Positions 27,118 to 42,419 of a DNA stretch of 64,000 nt are shown here, piece by piece; the first letter of the stretch is position 1; every line of letters starts with the position of its first letter. A program made the position numbers and the translations under genes. Below the pieces are notes generated by a model, which saw only the letters and a program-made list of their open reading frames with translations, had not been told where the DNA came from and ran no database searches. Source of the DNA: Sorghum bicolor (lineage: Eukaryota; Streptophyta; Magnoliopsida; Poales; Poaceae); NCBI RefSeq assembly GCF_000003195.3, contig NC_012878.2, positions 13,695,104 through 13,759,103 on the forward strand, in the 5' to 3' direction.

Positions 27118-27700
27118 ATGAAGAGCCCATTCAGGAAGATAGTCAACAAGGCAAGAGAGGCCGAAAGTGGGAGCTCACCAAGGCGCTCCCACCATTTCCA
27201 TAACGGCTCTCAAGGAAGGATGCCTTCTCATGACAACGAGATTTGACTCTCGGGGTCAAATGAGGAACAAGGAGGTGCCTCCCCCCATGACACCAAGGTT
27301 TGACTCTCAAGGTCAAATGAGGAAGTGGGAAGCGAAGGACAATACCATGGTGTATATGGATAAGCTACACAAGTGGTGGATCTTGAGATACAACTCAAGT
27401 TCTACAATGAACAAGAGTGCAACAACTTCCTCGCCACCAGGAACCAAGGTTTTGACCACACCAAGGTATAAGATCCAAACCTCCTCGTCAAGACATGTAT
27501 AGACCCATAATTCAAAACTATTTTTAATGTTATTGGGTTGCAATGTTTTGTGGCATGGTGAGGTAGCAAGCTTCTCACCATAGAGTTCCTATGCTCTTTG
27601 CAATATTCTCTTGATGAAGTTTATTTTCTATCACACCCAAACATTTCAATTTCGGGTTGTAAATAGAAAACATTAAATAAAATGAATGGATTTAATATTT
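27118..27700 (+). pseudogene. Athila-like gag remnant
   Basis: Conceptual translation gives IQLKFYNEQECNNFLATRNQ, then a PNLLVKTCIDP segment and LLTIEFLCSLQYSLDEVYF, which parallel the N-terminal ORF of grass Athila-type elements (a YNxxEC motif, then LTLEFL). A frameshift and several stops interrupt it. A near-repeat GA...ATTTGACTCTCGGGGTCAAATGAGG occurs at about 27238 and 27296. No intact protein is possible. Confidence 0.5.
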
Positions 27701-27779
27701 GGACAAAATTTCTCAAGTTTAGTTTAAGTTAACACAAATTTAGTTATAAGAAAATGTTAGTTTTTAAACTTTTCTAAAT

Positions 27780-28280
27780 TATAATTTGATGGGTGTTTCG
27801 ATGTTGTGGTGTTTGAATATTGCATGAGTTTGTGTGTTGTTAGTAAATTTTTTTTAAAACACATTTTGTCTTTGTCTTTTTCTAGAATCAAATTCATTGT
27901 TTCCCAACTTAATCGTTGCATTTGAAGTTTCCCATAATCTTTTTCCTCTGCTCTAAACACTCCTTTTGGCTCATCATTCATCAACCAATCTCTAAAAACT
28001 TCTTGAGTATTTTTTCTGGCTTCTTCTAGATCTTTTTTCAACTTGTTTATGAGCAGAATCTAATTTTTAGATGCTCTAAAATATTTTTTTCAGGAGCTCT
28101 AAATACTTTATTTGAGTTCCACATGTTCCGATATGTCTCTAGGATTTTTTTTTGTGAATTTTGGGTGCTTACGGAGGTTTTTTTGGCTTCAATATAAAGT
28201 CTAGACTTTTTTAAAAAATATTTTATTTATGAAATTAATTATTTCTAAAAATAATTAAATATTCTATTCTTTCACTTGCT
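27780..28280 (+). repeat. Diverged Tekay-like LTR fragment
   Basis: The order of words matches the LTR at 28600: a TTTATCT-like region with CAAATTC, then TTTTTAGATGCTC, TGTCTC...GATTTTT and AATTAATTATTT near the end. Divergence is much higher than between the LTRs at 58420 and 62791, implying an old copy. Neither end is defined. Confidence 0.5.
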
Positions 28281-28599
28281 AAAACCGTAGATGTATATAT
28301 GCTGGCGCTCAACGTACGTGCTCGGCACTCCTTTTAAAAGTGCAGCTCGTTTTCGTAGTCGCTGCTCCTATTGTCTCAAATCTAAAGCCAAAGTTAGAAA
28401 AGCTATGTTTTTGGCGAGTTTTGGCTGTCAACCCATTATGTTTTGATGCAAATCACCATTCGTCTGGTTGTTGTCTATGCTGCGGTGTTTTCCTTTTAGC
28501 AAATCCATACCCGAATCATCTATTATCTCGTTTTCCTCTCTTTTGCTAGCGAGTTGTCCGGTGAACTCTATAGATCACTACTGCACACACATTGATCTG
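28281..28599. other. Unannotated interval
   Basis: No supported gene or recognised repeat. It precedes the LTR start at 28600. Confidence 0.3.
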
Positions 28600-30419
<1,820 letters not shown>

Positions 30420-31681
30420 TGTTGATGGTCCTTAATGCTCATATTTAACCATCAACTAATCATGGAAAAGGATCCAAATGCAACCAACACCCAGACTTAG
30501 GGTTTTATCTGACAGAATTCCACGAGTTTTGGTGTTTGTCTATTTGTGCAGGAAATACGGAAGAAAGGCCCACAAGTCGGGTTTACATAGAGATATTAAC
30601 GTGTCGCGCAATTTTCTATCATCTAGAAGACTCCAGAAGCCACGGGAATAAAGCGGAAGCCGAGAGGCCTCAGGGACAGGGCGCCCGCCCTAGTCCTGAG
30701 GGCGCCCGCCCACCTTTTTCCACCAAATAGAGTCCAATTCAGGGATCATGCTCCACCGACCTAAAGGATCAAGGAAAACCGTGCGATTAATGTCGGTTTG
30801 ATCCGAGGGCCTAGATTTATTTGAAAAGACTATATAAGCAAGCCCCCTAGCCCCTGGAGATCATACCTCTCCTACAGAATCAAAGCTAGGGTTTTAATTC
30901 TTCATCCAAGTAGAGAGGATCCCTCTAGTTCTTCTAGTTCTACCTCTAGTTCATCTAGTTCTAGTTCTAGTTCATCTAGTTCTAGTTCTAGTTCCTCTAG
31001 TTCTAGTTCTAGTTGTAATCTAGAAAATAGGGAGAGAGAAGAGGAGAGCGGAGGAGGAGGAGCCGGATCTGTCGGATCTTCCTCAACATTGTACTTTTGC
31101 AGCAACTGGTTCGTTCTTCATCGTTCTCCAGGTTCTTCAATTCATAACTCCTGAGTTCTTTAATTACTTTTATTTACATTCAAGTTATTTATTGGATTCC
31201 CGCTTGCATCAAGTGCTCTAACCTTTGAAACATTAGAGTAGTAATTAATAGATTAGACGTGGTGTTTAGTCTTGCAATTACCTAGAATTGCACCCAATTC
31301 TGCAGATTGTTGTGGTAGCCTTAGGGTAGTGACAGCCCTAACAGTCGACGTATTCCACCTCGTTCGGATCGGTGTTTGTAGGACCGTAGTCAGACCTTCC
31401 TAGCCCCCTTCTCATCTCTTTCTATGGTTAGTGTTCTGATGTCCCGATATACATAATCTTGAAGTAATTCTTGATTCTTAGATCAACTAGAGATCTCTCA
31501 GGAAACTTCCTCTCTTCCCACCAAAAAATAATTATATAGTTATCCTTGGGTGATCATGAATCTTAATTAGTACACTCACGTTTCCTGTGAAAAATCGATA
31601 CTCTGGAATACTCCCGGGTGAAAGCTACATCGGTATCCGTGCGCTTGCGGATTTTTCTGTTTGCGTTTAAAATACCCAACA
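30420..31681 (+). repeat. Athila-like LTR copy 3 (isolated)
   Basis: Runs TGTTGATGG to TACCCAACA, 1262 bp, related to the LTRs at 6209 and 37090 but shorter and diverged downstream of the TATA box (TATATAAGC at 30831). It keeps the paired GGGCGCCCGCCC boxes at 30679-30690 and 30700-30711. It has no polypurine tract before it and no primer site after it, and the flanking five bases (GCAAC and CCCAC) do not match. It is flanked by two different Tekay-like LTR fragments, so recombination or deletion followed its insertion. Confidence 0.7.
30921..31022 (+). repeat. CTAGTT-type short tandem repeat
   Basis: About 100 bp of TCTAGT/TCTAGTTC units inside the LTR downstream of its TATA box. On minus it reads as a Glu-Leu repeat, which is not a protein signal. 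Confidence 0.85.
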
Positions 31682-34398
31682 CCCACCTCGTTGCGTGCGC
31701 CCACCGGCGCACACCCCCTCCTCGGTCCACCGTGGACCTTTGGACCACGCCTCAGCCACGGTCCATAGTGCCGCCCGTAGACCGGCCAGTGCCGAGAAGC
31801 CACGTGGCCAGCTTGGCCAGCTGCCCGCGCCGCTCCCTGGCCGTTTTGCAAAAAGCCCCCTGCAGATTTTTGTAATCAACCCGCCATCCAAAGCAGTTCA
31901 AAATAATAAGAAATATGTCCCTGCCTTTTCTGTTTTAGCCCCTGTGTTTTAGAGAAATGGTGCCCGCAGTCCAAAACTTCTAAAATGCCGTCTGATTTAT
32001 TTAAAATATAAAAACATGTTCTGTTTATTCACAGTTTTGCCACTCATCTTGTTTTGGCCATAGAATCCGCGTGTTAACTCCGATTGAGCCCGTTCTTGTC
32101 GCGTTAGGTTCGTATCGACGTAAACTACGCTTTAGCAGTAATAGTTACCTCGTTTGACCATTTAGGTTTTCACCATAAATATAAAATGATTAATGTCTAA
32201 TTAAATGCCTTTCTAATCTATGCAAGTAATTTAAGTTTATAACTTTAGTTTTTCTTAAACAAATATTAATATGTTTAATGTCATTGTGATTTGTCTTTTT
32301 AAGTGTGACTTACTTAGTCTAACCTCTTTTCATAAATGCTTTGTACAAGTTATGTCACCAATTATATGTTTTCTAGGCTATAAAAGATAAAGTGACTTAA
32401 ATGGTATATAATTGTTTATAATTAGAAGATGACTAAACATTTAGTCCTAACCTTTATAATTCTTTATAATTTGGTAAACTCAACTTTCAGATATTTCTTT
32501 GAATAATCCATCACCTGTTTTCTTAAAATACGACCAACATATAGTCGTCTTCTCCGTTTCACTTCGAACCTCAAAAATCGTGTCCGTTTAACTATAGCTC
32601 TGTTCTCAATCATTCTTGCGTTGTCACGATCGTAGCATTAAGTCGTGTCGTTTAGTGCGCTCTTTCCAAGCTTTTCTTTTGATTGTCGTTTGTTCTTAAT
32701 CGTGATTGTTTGTTTGTCTGTTCGTGTTGCTTGGTTGCTACGAGTAGAAGCGTGGTTGATCAATAGTGAAGACCAAGAGCTAAGGACCGACAATTGAAGC
32801 AGAAGTTGAAGATCTGGAAGATAGAAACCGAAGACTTCTAAGCAGTTATACACTGGGAATAAAGGCAAGTGCAGGCACCCTTTGATCATATTGTACCTAT
32901 GAACTTTAAATACATTTACTTTCATTGCATGTGTCTTAATACTGCAAACCCTAAGGACCTGACTAGTCTTCTACTATATTTCTTGTACTCCTGGGTTTTA
33001 TACATGGGTAGAATAGTGAACAGTAGTTATGCTTAGCTGCTCTACTCATCTAATCTATATGATAATAAAAGTAATAATCTTGCCTAATGAATTCTTCAAT
33101 GATGATTAATGTTTAAATGATGAACAATGGTCACTTCGGTGACGGAGATGTTGCGGTGCTTGTGAGCATCGTGGTTTGTTGAGGAAAGGGGGAGCGGGTA
33201 TTGTTGGTTGGCCCGGTTGCCATGCGTACCCGTCTCTACTCTCCGTAAGGACTTAGTCATGGAGCGGCCCCCTGGGACATACAGTGCAGCTCCAAGCTAT
33301 ATGGCTCTGGCTTGACTAATTATCAGGACCTCCACTGGTAGGGTGTTACTTTTCGGGTAGGCGTAAGGAAGTAGCTTGGGTATTTATATTAAGAGGTCGG
33401 TCAGTTCGGGGTCCCATTACTATGGGCACGACTGCCGCGCGCCCCGGCAAAAACTTACGAGTGGCATCCTATTAGTTGGACCCTGTGAAAGGTCTCGTAG
33501 TGAAACCTTGCCTGCTCACCTTGGCAGTGTTTTGGGGAGTCGCGACCCCGGGCGAATGGGAATCATGACTTGGAGTGAACGTGCACACCTCTGCAGAGTG
33601 TAAAACTGATATATCAGCCGTGCTCACGGTCACGAGCGGCCCAGACCCTCACATGATGAACAAATTGGAATCACATGGAACTTGGAGGCAAAACTTGGTT
33701 GAGGTTGCTACTTCGTGCTTTGGCAGAATGGCTATTCCGTGTTGGCAGGATTGCTATCCTGTGCTCTTAATTGGGATTGTTATCCCATAATCTTAATGGG
33801 GTTGCTATCCTGAGTTACTATTCGAGGTTGCTACCTCAGTGATCTTAATAATAATAGTAATTATAATGATGACTAATAATATTGCTAATTAACCTTGATC
33901 TAAATAAGGGTTGGGATGCTCTACTCACAACTAGTAATAGGTTGTTTAATAATAAAGTTGTAATAAAATTTTACCAACTAAAAAGCTCACCTACAGTCAA
34001 ACAGTGTCAGCTTTTCCTTTGATTAAGCCTTGCATGTCATTATACTTTCCACCTGTACTTGTTGAGTTCGACATGAACTCACCCTTGCTATTTCCCCCAC
34101 ACCCCAGTGTGTAGTAAAGTGCTGCTCAGAAGAAGGACATAGATGCTATGGAGTTTTCTAGAAGCTTATCAGAAGTGCTTGGTGTACGGAGCCCCCGGTC
34201 AACCGTCCCTGAGAAGATTGGAGCCTAAGAAGTTTAGCTATTGTTTCCGCGTACTCTGATGTTTGTAAGTGTTAATATAAATATGTTTTCCGCTATATAT
34301 AACATTATTTTTGATATTTCCATTCTTTGTTGTATGTGTGGACTTCCTGGGCACACATATGACGACTCTGGTCTTATTTTAAAAACCAGGGTGTGACA
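31682..34398 (+). repeat. Tekay-like LTR, 5' end missing
   Basis: Starts abruptly in GC-rich sequence after the Athila LTR and ends in ...GGGTGTGACA. It shares with the other Tekay-like LTRs the order TTTTGGCCATA, GCAGAGTGTAAAACTG, GCCGTGCTCACGGTC, a TTCGACATG...CTCAC block and TTGCTATTTCCCCCA. It belongs to a different subfamily from 28600. No primer site follows; Athila-like coding sequence begins at once, so it is inserted in the Athila-like copy 2. Confidence 0.6.
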
Positions 34399-34413
34399 TA
34401 CATTTAGCTCCAG

Positions 34414-34794
34414 ATGGCAGATCAGACATTTCGAGAGGTTAAAGGTACAGTAACTGATGTCCCTGTCAAAATAGACGATCATTTTGTCTACACAGACTTT
34501 CAGGTTATTGACATGGGAGAAGACGAATACGATCCACCCGTCATCCTTGGAAGACCGTTCCTCAGCACTGTTAAAGCAATCATCTACATTGGAACTAGAG
34601 AAGTCCATATGCACTTACCCTCAGAGAAGGTACGCCGCTATTTTACTGACCCTAACTATATCGTTGAAGACTCTAAGCAGGTGAGGACAAGAAGAAGACG
34701 ACGCAACCGCAACCAGAGGAGGCAAATCATCAAGGACAGATGGGCAAACTATGAAGGAGAAGTTATAAGATCTGAAGACATACAACTTGAATAG
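34414..34794 (+). pseudogene. Athila-like retropepsin C-terminal half
   Basis: 126 aa from the first ATG. VYTDFQVIDMGEDEYDPPVI leads to the conserved ILGRPFLSTV, as in the C-terminal half of Athila-type aspartic proteases. The catalytic D-S/T-G part lies upstream and is cut off by the LTR ending at 34398. The tail is Arg-rich (RTRRRRRNRNQRRQ). The ORF is open but lacks the active-site Asp, so it should be inactive alone. Confidence 0.6.
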
Positions 34795-37089
34795 AACTAT
34801 CCTGAGGAGACCGTAGCACAGAGTCAGGTGTGGAGAGAGACGATAACTGTACATGAAGAGGAGGCGCCACTGGAAGCACCGACTGCGCCACCCAACGAAT
34901 CCCAGGACAACTGAGAAAATAGAGAGTCCCGTTCGGAGGACTTAAAAACACCGAACGCCTTGCCAAGAGGTAAACTTGGTAGTTATCCTTTCCCTTTCAA
35001 TTATTTAAAATAGTTTACTTAGTAAATCATGTTCATACTATCCTAAAAAAGAAAATCAAAATGTTAAAAAATTGTAAGCCCCATGTCAGTATACGAGTGG
35101 CATGAAACCCATAAGTACATTCACTGTGGTGGCATAAAAATAAAATAAATAGTTTTTTCTGCTTTATAAAATGAAAATATAAAAATAGAGAGTAACATTT
35201 ATTGAGGAGGCTCAACATGATAAAGGCTAGATATTTATGCTAACACCTAATCAGTTCCACAAAGCTTTGTTGTCTATTTGAGCTCCATAGAATTTAAGAA
35301 TCAAGAAGACTAGCAGACGGAGGATATTCTAATCGCGGTCAGGATACTGTCGACTTTCAAATACACCTCTACCACCTGCTAGCTACATCAGAAGAAATTA
35401 CATCAAAATTCTGCTTGGGGGAGAGCACCCCCATTTATCTCGCTAAGTGTTTCTATCTATCTATCTTTATACTTATACTATATTAAAATATAAATATACA
35501 TAACTATGAAAAACAAATAAAGATTTTGTGCTTATATATATATATATATCTTTTGCTTAATGTATTTAATAAATAAATAAAGTGTATATGCTAAACTGGA
35601 TCTTAATAATAAAACTCTAGCATGGATATGATGAATAGTTGCTCTGCCTAATTTTAAAATTTGAGTTCTCTCTCAAGTTTAGACATAACTGTTACAATTT
35701 AAAGCTTACTCTAAACCTAAACTTGTGGGAAGAAAACTTGATCTGAAGTCTAAGTTGTTAACAGATATGATATGGGAAGGTTGAGCTGATATTTATCTGT
35801 TCCTAGAGATGCTAGAATTCTGGAGAATTTTTATCTTTCAAAATCTTTAAAATATCACATGATGAGTTCTTGTATGACTAGAGTTTAAATTCCTACCACA
35901 GTCATATATACATGCTTGCTAGACTTTGAGCCACACATTTACTTTTTACTGCCTATGAGCATTGAGTGTGGTCAAGCTGTGTAGACCCTTAGGAGCTTGT
36001 CATGTGGTTAAATCAAGAATCACTTGCACGTTCACTCACATATGCTGCTTCTACTCCGGAAGTACACATCCATATATATCCACCCATTTCCATCTCCAGA
36101 ACCACCGAAAAATATTCTACTCCTAATCCGGGAGAGAGTAGTAAAAAACATTTCTGTTTTTCCCCTGTAAAATAAATGCTCCAGTTATCTTGGTTACTAC
36201 CACTTGCTATATTATCTCATGAGATGAGTGCTCTAAAAAAAGAAAAAAAGAGATACGAGGAAATAAAAAGGGGCAAGTGTCCGGAACCTCGAATAAAAGA
36301 AAAAGTGAGATGAGAGGTAAAAATGGACAAGTGTCCGACAGTAGAATTAGGGGTACAAGATACCCACCTGAGAGGAAAGAAAAAGAAAATACAGAGCTTC
36401 TCATTCTCCACAAAGTTTCAAAAGAGCAAGAAAGGTATGTATCTCCTCAAAAGAGCACAAGTAGAATTAGACTTTCACCACTGTTATCACCATACACCAT
36501 TCATTCGCCACACATGCACATCTTGATTTGACTTATTGACTTGTTTCTTTGGATCCATGGTTTGACAATGCAATAAATGTCTTGTAAGTATGTATACTTT
36601 ATCTCCAATCTATGAGCTCCGGATATCAAAAGCCTTATTAGACTAGGGTGAGAGAGAAGACAATACCACTATGCCTTATACCACAAATGCTACATATTTT
36701 GAGAGGAAGGCATATACCATCACTGCCTTGGTAGGGATTCAGACATACCACAAAAGAGAGATATAAGAGAATCATACAAGGAATCTCTGAGTTTTATTTT
36801 AAAATCTGCAAAAAACTCTAGAGCTATAGTTGATCAAGAATAAGAGACATGGCACTTGACTACACTGTTCTATCTTTTAACTACTCAAGACAGAAGTGAC
36901 AGTTACATGTCCCATGGTGAAAGGTAAAGTAAGTAAGTTTTAAGTCTTGACAGTTTACTCTAACCCAGAGATGAGATCTTATTTAAAAGCATGTGTACCG
37001 TCAACTTTTAAAGGCATTTCAACAACTTCTAATCCATCGCTGAGATTATCCTTGCTCAGGGATGAGCAAGAGGTAAGCTTGGGGGAGTT

Positions 37090-38743
37090 TGTTGACCGTC
37101 CTTAAGTATTAAATTTAATTATCAAATAAATAAAGAAAAGGATCCAAATGAAATCAACATCTAGACTTTGGGTTTTATCTGACAGAATTCACGAGTTTTG
37201 GTGTTTGTCTATTTCTGCAGGGGGTTATCAGGAAATATGGAAGAAAGTACCTTATGTCATGTTTACATAGAGATATTAACGAGCCACGCAATTATCTTAC
37301 ATCTAGAAGAGTCCAGAAGCCACAGGAAGGAATGGGAGAACGGACGGGCTCGGGGGCAGGGCGCCCGCCCTCCCCCCTTGGGCGCCCGCCCTGGCCAAGA
37401 GTCCAATCAGAACTCTCTTTTGGGATTATGCTCCACCGACCTAAAGGATCAATGATAATCGTTCAATCAATGTCGGTTTGATCCAACGACCTATATTCAC
37501 TTGGAGGGACTATAAAACTAGACCCCTTGGACCCTAGAGGAGCAGAGCTCTCAACCCTAATTCATTATTCATCAAGGGAGAAGAAGCCTCTGATCAAGCC
37601 TAGAGCCACCACATCAATTAGACATCTAGATTAGCATAGCTACATAGGATTAGAACTAGAAGGAGTCAATCTTCTATTAGTTTCCGGATCTGTCAAGAGG
37701 ATTCTTGGTAATTCTCTAATTGTTCTTCTAATTGTTCATCTTTGTTCTTCAATATTATGAATATGACTTTGTTCTACTTCAATATATTGCTTATAACTTT
37801 GCTCTACTTGTTTATATTCGCAATTATATTGTTCTTAGTTTATCATAGTTATATACTTGGCTTAGTTAGATTGGAATTATATACATGTTTAGGATCATAT
37901 AGCGTTTATCCATCGGATCCATGGGTAAATGATAGATATTGTGTAGGCGTGGTGCTTATACCGTATTTATCTACGATTGTACCCTATATGCCAGATCGCG
38001 GGGTAGTTCGTGATAGTGACAGCTTCATTGATTCTTATATAGTCCCCCTCTCGTGTATAGGGCTGGCAGAGCAACATTATTACAGGGGAGTGATTGCTAT
38101 GTTTCTCATTTACCTTGATAATATCACTATGCTTGGGCGTAATCTTGTCTCACAATGATTGCTAAGTATAATTGCACTAACTATGATATGCTAAACTATA
38201 TAGTTAAGAATAACTTAGGAAATATTCTTGTAGTTTGTTCTAATTCCATGCTAATGACTTGCTAGAATATCTAATTGAGGTGCTTATCATATTTATATGT
38301 GGCTAAGTTATGCTGATCAGATTAATTATCTTTGTCACTATTCATCACTTTATATATCCTTTATGTGACACTTATCCCTGTATGAAAGAATTAGATAACT
38401 ATTCTCAATTATACATGCAATGATAGATACTCAATCTTATATTCTATTCTATAATCAACATTGATGATTACTAATCCCTTCCCAGTGGTAAAAATATAAA
38501 TAACGATACCTGGAATACTTCCCGGTTAAAATGCTACATAGGTATTAATCTGTGCGCTTGCAGATCCCATTTGTTATTTATTTAGATGAGCAATTGCATA
38601 TTTCAATACCGCGTCTCTTATGTCATGTTGGGGATGACAACTTGGCTTAAGTGGCATGAGGGATAGGTTTGGCATTTTTTGCACCGTTATCAGAATTAGA
38701 AAACTAAGTCTACTTTTTGTAATGATGTTAAGAATACCCAATA
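37090..38743 (+). repeat. 3' LTR of Athila-like copy 2
   Basis: 1654 bp from TGTTGACCG to TACCCAATA, almost the same length as the LTR at 6209. Paired GGGCGCCCGCCC boxes at 37359-37370 and 37380-37391, TATA box at 37511. An ORF with first ATG at 37757 and stop at 38158 (133 aa) is homologous to the one at 6885-7286, with about 13 amino-acid differences. The primer-site-like motif near the 3' end is decayed (TTGCACCGTTATC). Confidence 0.75.
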
Positions 38744-39416
38744 GTAGTCCGCATAGGTGACAGCTGCGTCGGTTCCTCTTTAGTCCACCCCCCGTACATA
38801 GGGCTAGCATGGGCGCGGTCGCGAAGGAGGTGATGGTTGCGTCTTAAAACCCTCATTAGTTGATGCCTCTTTACATGTAATTATGATAGAGGGTTGACTT
38901 AACGATGATTTCTAGATGTAATTTAACTAATTAAAGTTATTCATTGGTGTAGTTATAGAATTACCTTTGATCCAACTCCCTAGTTTATCCATTGGCTAAC
39001 TATTATTATGACTAGTAGATGCTCTGATGATTATCCTTAATTATGATACTTGATGACTATGCTATCACTATTATTTACCTATATTTATCTTGTGACCTCT
39101 ACCTGTTATGAAGTAGACTATACGACTTGGGTAATATCATTTATTCATCCTATATAGTTTCTTATCAATATAATAGAATATAGTTTACACTTAGCCTTCC
39201 TAGTGGCATAAATATAAATCTACAACCTAGATACTTCCCTAGGTAAAATGCTACAATGGTATGATTATCTGTCCGCTTGCAGAACCCATTTAGTTTATAA
39301 TTATATTCATATTTGTTATTCTCTGTATTAAATTAGGGATGACAACCTACTTCATGCTTAGGAATGTTAGAGTGGTTTGTTGCTATTTGATAAGTTAATG
39401 ATATACCGTGCATTTC
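38744..39416 (+). repeat. Athila-like LTR 3' fragment (5' LTR of another element)
   Basis: Similar in layout to the 3' end of the LTRs at 6209 and 37090 (AATGCTACA, TCTGTCCGCTTGCAGA, GGGATGACAAC) but diverged. It is followed at 39417 by a degenerate primer binding site, which shows it is a 5' LTR. Its own 5' part is replaced by the end of copy 2. Confidence 0.6.
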
Positions 39417-39434
39417 TGGTGTTGTCGCTGGGAG
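39417..39434 (+). promoter_or_regulatory. Primer binding site (tRNA-Asp type), degenerate
   Basis: TGGTGTTGTCGCTGGGAG compares with the tRNA-Asp complement TGGCGCCGTTGCCGGGGA with five mismatches, right after the LTR end. Confidence 0.5.
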
Positions 39435-40964
39435 TACAGTTTATCTCTATTTTTAGTGATGATGGTAGTAAATGTCAACACTTACCTAGAGATGTTACCT
39501 TTAGTATTGAAGCATGTTGAAGCCATAACATCTTGTGGAAGCTTTCCTCGCTTGGCTAGTCACGTGTCTTGTTCATGGACAGCTTGTCTCCTTTATTGTA
39601 CTCCTTTCTTACCTTATGCCCTTATTGTTTGCTCTCTGTCTAAATTGTGCTTGGACCTTTAGCTCTTCTTATACTTTTATCCTTGCAAATCATTAGTGGA
39701 CAACATACCCGAAGGAATATACAAGTAATAATAAGAGCATTGTTGTAACAAAGCTAAGGTCACTTTCTATGCTACAAAGAACTTGCTTGATAGCACATTT
39801 ATTATTCACAATTACTTCTTCGTAAAGGATTGATTTTATCTTATGTTTTGATTCACAAATATAGGCATCATGAATCAACTCAAACTTATAGAAATAAAGT
39901 AATAGTGAATTTAGAGATTGCAAACTAGCGTGTGGAGCGATGAGAAAGAACTTGGTTGGATCAGCTAGAGGACTTGGCCTTTCTTCATCATGTCTTAGCT
40001 TCATGACCTCAATGGTGAGAGTGCAGATCTTTACATGCTTTTCTCTTCTCAATCTTTTCTTGATTCCTGATAATTAGTGATTAACAAGAGAATGCAACTC
40101 CATGGAGTGAGTGCTTTGATCATGGATCATGTTTTGTAGCACCCTTCTTTCTTCTTGGCCATGAGTGAGTTGTCACCCTTGTGCAAAATTATGTTGTCTC
40201 TCTTCATCACCAGAGTGAGTTCATATCAGGACTTTCCCATTTTGAATTTGGTATTAAATGTTTTCATGCAGGGGTTAGTCCAACAAAATATCCAATATAT
40301 ACTACAGCATACCATCTGCTAAAAAATCAACCTAGACACCACGTCTAATTTGATTCAAGAAGGCATTTTAACCTAAGCACCATGCTTAATTGAAAATCCT
40401 TTTGAAGAAAGATCACTACTCCTAAACTAAGCATCATGCTTCATTCAAGAGATACGAACATACTTCAAAGCCTATGCATACTATAGTAAACAAAGGTGGC
40501 ATGAAAGCAATATAGATGTTTACTCAAACAGTGATGAAAGAGCATGATTATTGTTTAGCAAATTGAGCATATCTTAAAGGTAGGGACAACCAAGATGATT
40601 TAGCAACATGGCAAGAGATGTATCTATGAAAACATTTCCCCTAAGGTAGACTTTTGCAAAAATCAAGATTGGATGAAAGTAATTCAATGTTGCATAATGA
40701 TTGGTTAGACGTACCTTGCATTTGTCACTCCTTTGATCTTTTGCTCCAAACCTGGTAAGGTTAGTGACAAAAATACCCAAAGGAATATTTTCAAAATTAT
40801 AGTTTTATGCTCAATTAACAAGGGTAACACAGGAGGAAGGTGAACACTCATGTCATGGTCTGAACTATGCTTATTTTAGGACACTAAGCTTGTCATGGGG
40901 AAACCTTCAAAATGTGATTTGGTGAAGTGGTTTCCCTTCCAACACCAATCTAACTGCACTACTC

Positions 40965-42165
40965 TCAAGATTCACCACAGTGAGATCTAAAATATTTATG
41001 ATAAGCATATGTGTCTACAACCACCCTTTCAAAAACTTTAGGAAGAGGAAGCATGAGGGGGTTGAAGATCTCATGTGGAGCAATGTTAGAGAGACTAAGT
41101 GAATCAGGAGATTTTTCATATGAGAAAGGAACTGATGTGGTGTTAATGAAGTAGCTCCCTAGCTCATTGAAGTCTTCATCATTTTCTACTTCCAAGGGTG
41201 ATTCGTCATAAATGTTAAAAACCTCCCTTGGATTGCCTTTCAAATTGGTCTCATATAAGGCCTCATCCTCACATTCAATGGCAATAGCATATTGGTTTTT
41301 AATGCTCATTAGCCATTGATGTTGCTCTTCTCGATCCTCCTTATAGTCTAGATGATTTCTATGTGTGGGGTGTGTAGATGGATTTCTAAGATTGTCACGA
41401 GGTTTAGGAGAAAGAGCATTAGAGGATTCATTTGAGTTTAGGATGGGTTCAATGGTGGGTTCATAAAAGTCATCTAATGTGAGCATAGAAGGGGAGAAGA
41501 TAGGATTGTATTCTAGGTGGTTTTGCTCTCCTACTATGGCATCACTAGACTTTCCATCCTTCCATCTTCTAAAGGAAGTATTATCAAGACCCGTATAAGG
41601 ATGTTGGAGAAGAACAAGGTCTTGTAAGGCTAGGTCTAAACCTAAATTTATAAGAAGACTGTAAAATTCCCTTAGTGTAGCCAGAAGTTTATTACCTTCT
41701 TGACCAGAAGATATGACTTTGGCTATAGAAGATATTCCCATGCTTCTAGAATGGTTTCTATCTTCTGTTGCTGAAAATTGGTAATCCTTCCTCTTAAGGC
41801 ATTGGTCTTACCTATCAGGAAGAATCTTTCTAGAAGGGCCTTCGAACACTTTGCCCATGTGTTGATGTCTTCTTTATTGGCATAAAACCACTGCTTCTTT
41901 CTTCCCACTAGTGAGAATAGAAAGAGGTGAAATAGTATGATACCTTGATTAACTTCTTCTATGGCGATAGTGCTTCTAATCTCCAGGAAATTCTACAGAT
42001 GTGCACTTGCATCTTTATGTACCTTTCCACTAAATTGAGTAGCTTGCACCATATTGATGAGGCTTGGCTTGAGTTCAAACTCAAGATTTTCTATTTCCAG
42101 TGCTAGACCTGTGCGGATATTCTCAACTCTAGGAGCAGAGAATTCACGTAGGGTTCCTACAGCCA
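40965..42165 (-). pseudogene. Athila-like gag, broken
   Basis: On minus, translation begins near 42165 with TLREFSAPRVENIRTGLALE, continues with LKPSLINMVQATQFSGKVHK and DASAHLQNFLEI, then KKQWFYANKEDINTWAKCS and GKTNALRGRITNFQQQ at 41908-41723. This is the retrotransposon gag core (the usual form is AKQWFYANK...). The frame shifts near 41725, and 41741-40965 continues as an acidic 258-aa ORF ending in RVVVDTYAYHKYFRS. It would form the capsid if intact. Confidence 0.65.
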
Positions 42166-42374
42166 TAGCTTCAGGAATTGGTCACGAGCTTCTTCCTTGA
42201 TTGATCTAATTCTGATGATGTAGAGTTGAGTGAATCAAAATCAATCCTACTAATACCCTATATAAGATATAAATATAGAAAAACAATAGGGTGATACTAT
42301 CAAAGTAGAGGTACCTTATTATGATTTCTCATTTTCTAATAATCTATTTATGCAATTTTCTCAAAAGTTTATTT

Positions 42375-42394
42375 CTTCCCTGGCAACGGTGCCA
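42375..42394 (-). promoter_or_regulatory. Primer binding site (tRNA-Asp type)
   Basis: The minus strand reads TGGCACCGTTGCCAGGGAAG, two to three mismatches from the tRNA-Asp complement. It marks the 5' LTR boundary of the minus Athila-like element. Confidence 0.7.
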
Positions 42395-42419
42395 GAAATG
42401 CAAACACTTCTAATGCCAC

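Larger units (their letters stand above)
34399..38743 (+). mobile_element. Athila-like retrotransposon copy 2, 3' part
   Basis: A protease fragment (34414-34794), a long non-coding region (34800-37089) and a complete 3' LTR (37090-38743) with polypurine tract AAGCTTGGGGGAGTT. From 35506 on it is collinear with copy 1 at 4608-7861. Nothing of reverse transcriptase, RNase H or integrase lies between protease and 3' region, so this family is internally deleted or non-autonomous. Confidence 0.75.

Noticed and set aside
30902..31105. Minus ORF with Glu-Leu repeat
   Set aside because: Produced by the CTAGTT short tandem repeat inside an Athila-like LTR; no homologue in the other LTR copies.
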